Part shown: positions 58,451-64,000 of the stretch, piece after piece | How positions within the stretch are numbered: the stretch's first letter is position 1 | Layout of the letters: each line of letters begins with the position of its first letter | From: Prosopocoilus inquinatus | Taxonomy: Eukaryota > Arthropoda > Insecta > Coleoptera > Lucanidae | Direction: 5' to 3' | DNA: 64,000 nt | Assembly: GCA_036172665.1 (NCBI GenBank) | Contig: CM069869.1 | Coordinates: forward strand, 5,828,001 to 5,892,000 | Position numbers and translations under genes: made by a program | Notes under the pieces: model-generated | Databases searched by the model: none | What the model saw: the letters and a program-made list of their open reading frames with translations, nothing else | Told to the model about the DNA's origin: nothing

Positions 58451-58599
58451 GATAGGATACAGCAGTCATTGTTATAAAGCAGATACAGAATAATCCATTA
58501 TTATTTATTACCATAAATTCTAAATTGATGTACATAATGAACTGTTTATTAAATCAAATTATCTATAAATAAATTAAGTAAAAATAATAATAATTTTTT

Positions 58600-61500
58600 T
58601 AAATAAATATTTAATATATTTAACTCCATTCAACCCAAGATAAAAGTTAAGAAAAGGAATTTAAAATTAAAGAAAATTCCAACGAATCTCAAAGTTAACT
58701 CAGCCTAATTAAAACTATCAATCAAAAACTATCAAAATTAAAAAAACGATTACAGCGAAGTACGACGAATGTCAAGGTCAACTTAACTCAACAAAGTAAA
58801 AAGTATTAAACGAAAAAAGATTCTAATGTCAATCCAATGTAACTGCACTTAACCTAAACTCCATTATTTTATATAAAATTAGAATTTAGTCAACGCAAGT
58901 TAAAAATTTAAAACAAACATTGAAAGAAATAAAAATAAAAAAGTATATACAATATATAATATAATATAATTTATTGTATCCTATTGCACTCCATTCCACA
59001 CAAGTAAAAAGTTAAGAAAAAGAAATTAAAAGTAAAAAAATGAAGTCCAATAAATGTCAAGGTCAACCCGGCTCAATTGAATTCATCCTAACTGCATTCA
59101 ATTAAAGCCAGAAGTATAAAAGCAAAGGATTAAAACCCAAGAACTGAACTCGAATCTACTCAACCCAAGCAAGAAAATAAATAAAAACTAAAAAAAAAAT
59201 GATAAAAAAATTTAAACGCAAAAATATTTTCAATATCAACCCAATCTAACTGTCAACTCAACTCCATTTAACCCAAGTTAACAGTTTAAAGTGAGTATTA
59301 AAAATAAAATAAAATGAGCATTAACAAGTCTCAAGGTCAACTGAACTCACCCAGCTTAATGTATCCTGTTGCACTCCATTCAACCCAAAAAAAAAATAAG
59401 AAAAAGTAATTAAAAATAAAAAAAACAAAGTCCCACAAATCTCAAGGTCAAGGTGGCTCAACTGAACACATCCTAACTGCATTCAATTAAAGCAAACATT
59501 TTAAAATGCAAAGGATTAAAACCCAACAATGACTTAACAAATTAATTCGGGTTTAATAGAACTCGAGCAAAAAATAATTAAAAATTAAAAAATAAAATAC
59601 AAAATTTAAATGAAAAAAATTTTCTACGTCAACCCAATCTAACTGTACTCAAGCTAACTCCATTCAACTCAAGTTAAAAATTTAAAACAAGCAGTAAAAA
59701 AAATATAAGTACAAAAATGAATTAAAATGAGCATTAACAAGTCTCAAGGTCAACTGAACTCACCCAACTTATTGTGTCCTGTCGCACTCCATTCAACCCA
59801 AGTAAAAAATTAAGAAAAGAAACTAAAAGTAAAAAATGAAGTCTAACAAAACTCAAGGTCAAGCCGGCTCAACTGAACTCAACTGCATTCAATTAAAGCG
59901 AAAAGTTTAAACTGCAAAGGATGAAAACCCAATAACTGAATCTATTCAACCCAAGCAAGAAAATAAATAAAAACTAAAAAAAAAAAAACAATAAAAAATT
60001 TAAATGAATGTCAACCCAATCTAATTGCACTCAACCTAATTCCATTCAACTCAAACAAAAAATTTAAAACAAACATTAAAAAAATATATTAAAGGTAAAA
60101 GAAGATATTAAAATTTATGCATGGATTAAAATGAACATCGTCAAATCTCAAGGTCAACTGAGCTCACCTAACTTATTGTACCAAATTGCACTCCATTTTA
60201 TAAAATTAAAATTAAAAAAGAAGTAAAAACATTAAAAGTAAAAAGAGATGTTAAAATTTGTATATGGATTAAAGACAATCTCAACAAATCAAGATCAATC
60301 TGACTCAACTAACATCAACCTAACTTCGCCTAACACAAGTTAACATAACAACAACTTTACCTTTGCCTTTTAACTATACATGTTTATTCTATATTGATTC
60401 TACGAAATAATACCTAAGTCATATTCTAGAGCAGGGAGTTCTCAACGGAGCCGATGAAAACTTGAAGGGGTCGATGCATCTTCAGGGGTTGGTTGGGGGT
60501 CGATAAACCTCTAGAGGTCTTTTAGGGGGTCGATGAATTCTTCAAGCCTATTTTAATCGTTAATCAAAAGAAAAGTAAAAGAAGATTTACGAATAAATAA
60601 ATTTTGTACTACAGTGTCAATTCGAATAAAAGACGACGATTAAAACGAAGTAAGAAGTAAAAGAAAAAGAAAACGAAATGGTGATAAGTGGATAGTTAAG
60701 AGTTAGAGAAAAAAAACAAAGGTCGATGAATCGGCTAAATTAAAAATTGAATTAAATAAAGTTATAGAAAACAACAAAAGGACGATCGGTGATGAAGATA
60801 AGACTAACATAAAACTAAGAGTAGGTCAAAACAGGGTAAAAATAGACGAACAGTTAATAATAAAAAAAAATAAAAAATAAATCAAATCAGAGCCAATCAA
60901 AAAAACAAAGCAAAAGAAAAACGAAACTGACAACCAAAAAGAAGTAAGAAGTAAAAGAAAAAACATAAAACAGAGGCGATCGACTGGTAGTCAAAAAATA
61001 AAATTGTTTTAAATGAAATTGAACAAAAAAAGAAACGAGAACAAAAGATGATAAATTGATAAGATAAACGGTCAAACAACCAAATCAAATGAAATCGAAT
61101 AAAAAAAAACAAAGGTAGATGAATTGAAATCGATTGATTATATCGAAATCAAGAAATAAAATGCGGTCAAATCGAAGGGAAACAGAAACAAAAGACGCTC
61201 ATCAACGTGGTGAGGACGAAAATAAAAATTGTGAAAACCTAAGACTAAATCAAATCGATGTAAAAAGTGACGAATGCAATCAAAAATTTAATCTGCAAAT
61301 AATGAACAAAAAAGACGAACAGTTGAAATAAAAAAAATAAATAAATCAAATTAAATCGGATAAAACACAAATAAAAACGGCGATCAAAAACAAGTAAAAA
61401 CTAAAAGAAAAACAAAACAAAAGACGATTGACTGATAGTTAAAAAATAAAATCGCGTTAAATAAAATTAAGGAAAAGAAAACCGAGAATAAAAGATGCCA

Positions 61501-62534
61501 AATAGGTAATTAAAAGTGTAACAACAAATCAGATGATTGTACTCAACCTAACTCCATTCAACCCAAAAATTTAATTCAAATATTAAAAATAATATATTAA
61601 AGGTAAGAAAAAAATATTAGCATTTATACATGGATTAAAATGAACATCGACAAATCTCAATGTCTGAGCTCACCCAACTTATCGTTTCAAATTGCACTCA
61701 ATATTATTTAAAAAAAATTAAAAATACGTAAAAAAAATTAAAAGTAAAATATTTACACGTGATTTAAAGTCAATCTCAACAAATCAAGATCAATCCGACC
61801 CAATAACATCAACCTAACTTCATCTAAGGCAAGTAAAAAAAATTAAAATGCAAATAATTAAAACTATTAAAATAAAAAAAAATTAAATGAAAAAAGATTC
61901 TAATGTCAAACCAATCTAACTGTGCTCAATTTAACTCCAATAAAAAAAGTATATACGTAGATTAAAATGAGCAATAAAGTCTCCATTTAATCCAAGTAAA
62001 AAATTAAGAAAAGAAAATAAAAAATAGAAGAATGAAGTCCAACAAATCTCAAGGTTGAACCGGCTCAACTTAACTCAACCTAACTACATTCAATTAAAGC
62101 AAAAAGTTTAAAATACAAAGGATTAAAACTCAACAACAGCCCAACGAATGAAATCGAATCTACTAAACCCGAGCAAGAAAATAAAAATTAAAAAAACAAT
62201 ACAAAATTTAAATGAAACTGTAACTGTACCCAACCTAACTCCATTCCACCCAAGTTAAAAATTTAAAAAAACATTAAAAAAAATATATTAAAGGTATAAA
62301 GTACTAAAAAATATACGTGGATTAAAACGAACATCGAGAAATCTCAAGGTCAACTGAGCTCACTCAAATTATTGTATCATAAAAAAATTAAAAGTGAAAA
62401 AGATATTAAAATTTATACATGGATTAAAGTCAACACAAGGTAAAAGATTAAAAATTAAACGAAAATATTAAAAAAAAAATTGAAAATCAATTAAGATGAA
62501 ATTCGACTAAAGTCAAGGTCAATCCAATCCAACT
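58600..62534 (+). repeat. A-rich tandem repeat array, period about 400 bp
   Basis: A long degenerate unit recurs: CAACCCAATCTAACTG, CTCCATTCAACCCAAG, ATCTCAAGGTCAACTGARCTCAC, TTATTGTATCCTATTGCACTCC, AATTAAAGCAAAAAGTTTAA. The ATCTCAAGGTCAACTG-type block lies at about 59330, 59745, 60150, 61650 and 62340, so the spacing is about 400-415 bp where uninterrupted. Composition is very A-rich on the plus strand with almost no G-rich stretch. I found no ORF. Confidence 0.75.
60432..61520 (+). mobile_element. A-rich element with hAT-like end (copy 2), inserted in the tandem array
   Basis: CAGGGAGTTCTCAACGGAG is followed by GGGTCGATAAACCTCTAGAG and GTCTTTTAGGGGGTCGATGA, the subterminal order of copy 1 at 37867. 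The interior to about 61520 is A-rich with GATTGACTGATAGTTAAAAA-type units like copy 1. Tandem-array sequence resumes at about 61535. The right terminus is not recognisable. Confidence 0.55.
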
Positions 62535-63190
62535 GTCCGTTCAACGCAAATAAGAATTAAAAATTGCGGTAAAAATTAAGAGGATAAAAAATGGATAAAA
62601 ATTAAAAATCAATTAAAATGAAGATATGAACTGATAGTGCTAGCTTATAAAGGGTGCACACTATTTTCTTGTGACAACTGACAACTGTATAAGCTCATAT
62701 AAATTTATTTCTTTTTTTAAAAAAAGGAGCGCCAACTGCTGTTTTGTATAAGGGCGCCGACTACTCTTCCTCCGACCCTGCTTGCTGTGTAAATATTTGT
62801 AAGAATATTATAAAGCATTTTTGGTTACTTGGGTGATAATAAGCTTTTGAAAAAGAGAAGTCCATTCAACGCAAAAAATAAAAAATAAAAATTACGAGAA
62901 AAATTAAGAGTATAAGAAATTGATAAAAATTAAAAATCAGTTGAAATGAAGATAAGAACTGATAATGCCAGCTTATAAAGGATGCACACTATTTTCTTGT
63001 GGCAATTGACAACTGTATAAGCTCACATAAAATTGTTTCTTTTTTTTAACAGGGGCACTAACTACTGTTTTACATAAGGGCGCCGACTACCCTTCCTCCG
63101 ACTCTGCTTGCTATGTAAATATTTATAAGAATGGAATGTAATAAAGCATTTTTGGTGACTTGGGTGGAATAAGCTTTTGAAGAAGAGAAG
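62535..63190. repeat. 325-bp tandem duplication
   Basis: GTCCGTTCAACGCAAATAAG (62535) and GTCCATTCAACGCAAAAAAT (62860) start two collinear units. Both contain TTATAAAGG-TGCACACTATTTTC, CTGTATAAGCTCA, AAGGGCGCCGACTAC, TTCCTCCGAC and ATAAAGCATTTTTGG. Units differ by scattered substitutions and small gaps. The GC-bearing middle stands out from the A-rich array to the left. Confidence 0.85.
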
Positions 63191-64000
63191 AAAAAACATT
63201 ATTTAAGGAACACAGCGAAACGTAGGTAATTCTATCGGTAAGCTAACTCCAAACAATTGGAATTTAGAGATTAAAAAAAATTACTAACGTCGGAGAAAAA
63301 AAAAGTACGACGGATACGTTCGATTCCCGAACTAGCTTATTTTATTTACGAGTAAAAGCCGTGGGTATAAATTCTCTAGGCCTCATGCGTCACGAAATGT
63401 GTGATGTATGCAAAAGCAGTTAAACCTGCCACTGATTCATTGTCTTTGCGTCACACGGTGTAGTATATGTTGATTATCACTTTATGGAAATGTTATTAAT
63501 ACGCATAGATAATGGCATCCTCAGATAAGATCGAGTGTTTTCGGAAATTCTAAATGTACCCAAGTGTAATGATGAACAAGGTGCGTACGACGATAACACC
63601 ATCACTGATAATGATAATCACCAGGAATACTTTTCATTTACGAATTTTCATGAAATAGCATCGAATGTTAAACGGAATTAATGTCAATTTGAATTGTAAC
63701 TCTCGGTAATCTCTATGATACTGCGAGCGGTATAAATTTCATTACCTTGTAAAATTCATTTTCACTTTTAATCTCTACCCAGAAGTGTGTGTAGGAAGCC
63801 TTAATTTAATGTCAAGGGCTAACACGAAATGCATTCCAATTAACGTCATTAACAATGCGAAAGGGGATTACGGCTGTCATGTGTAAACGACCTCCTGTTA
63901 TTTAGTCTCATTATAAACTACTTTTAGTTTCAGTAAATTACCTGCGGTCTTTTACACGAATTAGGAAAATCCAAGATGAGATGAAAATCGTAAGCTCCTG
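63191..64000. other. No gene recognised
   Basis: Mixed composition with no repeat ends or coding frame that I can support. Probably noncoding DNA beyond the right edge of the repeat cluster. Confidence 0.4.

Noticed and set aside
58600..62534. CRISPR array
   Set aside because: Units are about 400 bp, degenerate, and have no short exact repeat with uniform spacers.

Overview
The window looks like repeat-dominated, AT-rich noncoding DNA from an animal genome, most likely an insect (possibly a beetle; that is inference). The evidence is the mix of element types: Jockey/CR1-group, R1-clade and RTE-like LINEs, four copies of one mariner family, a DD41D Tc1/mariner element, hAT-like and PIF/Harbinger-like elements, Penelope and copia fragments, and many small palindromic MITEs. 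I found no host protein-coding exon, tRNA gene, rRNA or CRISPR array that I can support. Nearly every coding stretch is a dead transposable-element gene.

Layout. 0.5-3 kb: a Jockey/CR1-group LINE, then a near-perfect 500-bp palindrome of two head-to-head SINE-like copies. 3.9-4.25 kb: a Penelope-associated repeat with a hammerhead-like motif. 6.7-9.5 kb: an hAT-like element with an 8-bp target duplication, carrying a second LINE copy. 9.9-13.2 kb: PIF/Harbinger-like ends. 13.33-13.58 kb: a 217-bp insertion with a good hammerhead ribozyme candidate and 13-bp flanking repeats. 15.1-19.5 kb: a composite tandem array of tRNA-like SINE units and long inverted-repeat elements, with a LINE nested inside. 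21.5 kb: a palindromic MITE.

22.1-30.5 kb: one R1-clade LINE on the minus strand, cut apart by a mariner (in its endonuclease domain), a plus-strand LINE that itself carries a 1-kb inverted-repeat insertion, and a copia plus Penelope block. 32-37 kb: mariner copies 2 and 3 and MITEs. 37.9-40.6 kb: an A-rich element with hAT-like ends. 42.5-46.2 kb: LINE fragments and a full-length mariner with two nonsense codons. 49.1-49.4 kb: a tandem duplication. 49.9-51.9 kb: a DD41D transposon with roughly 330-bp terminal inverted repeats and one premature stop. 51.9-55.6 kb: two RTE-like LINE remnants, one holding a MITE. 55.7-58.5 kb: MITEs and more hammerhead/Penelope-associated repeats. 58.6-63.2 kb: A-rich tandem repeats with a period near 400 bp, interrupted by a second hAT-like A-rich element, then a 325-bp tandem duplication.

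The unifying theme is recursive transposon insertion. The feature I would look at first is the set of hammerhead-like motifs in at least three unrelated-looking repeat contexts, together with a degraded GIY-YIG Penelope endonuclease that gives a plausible family link.
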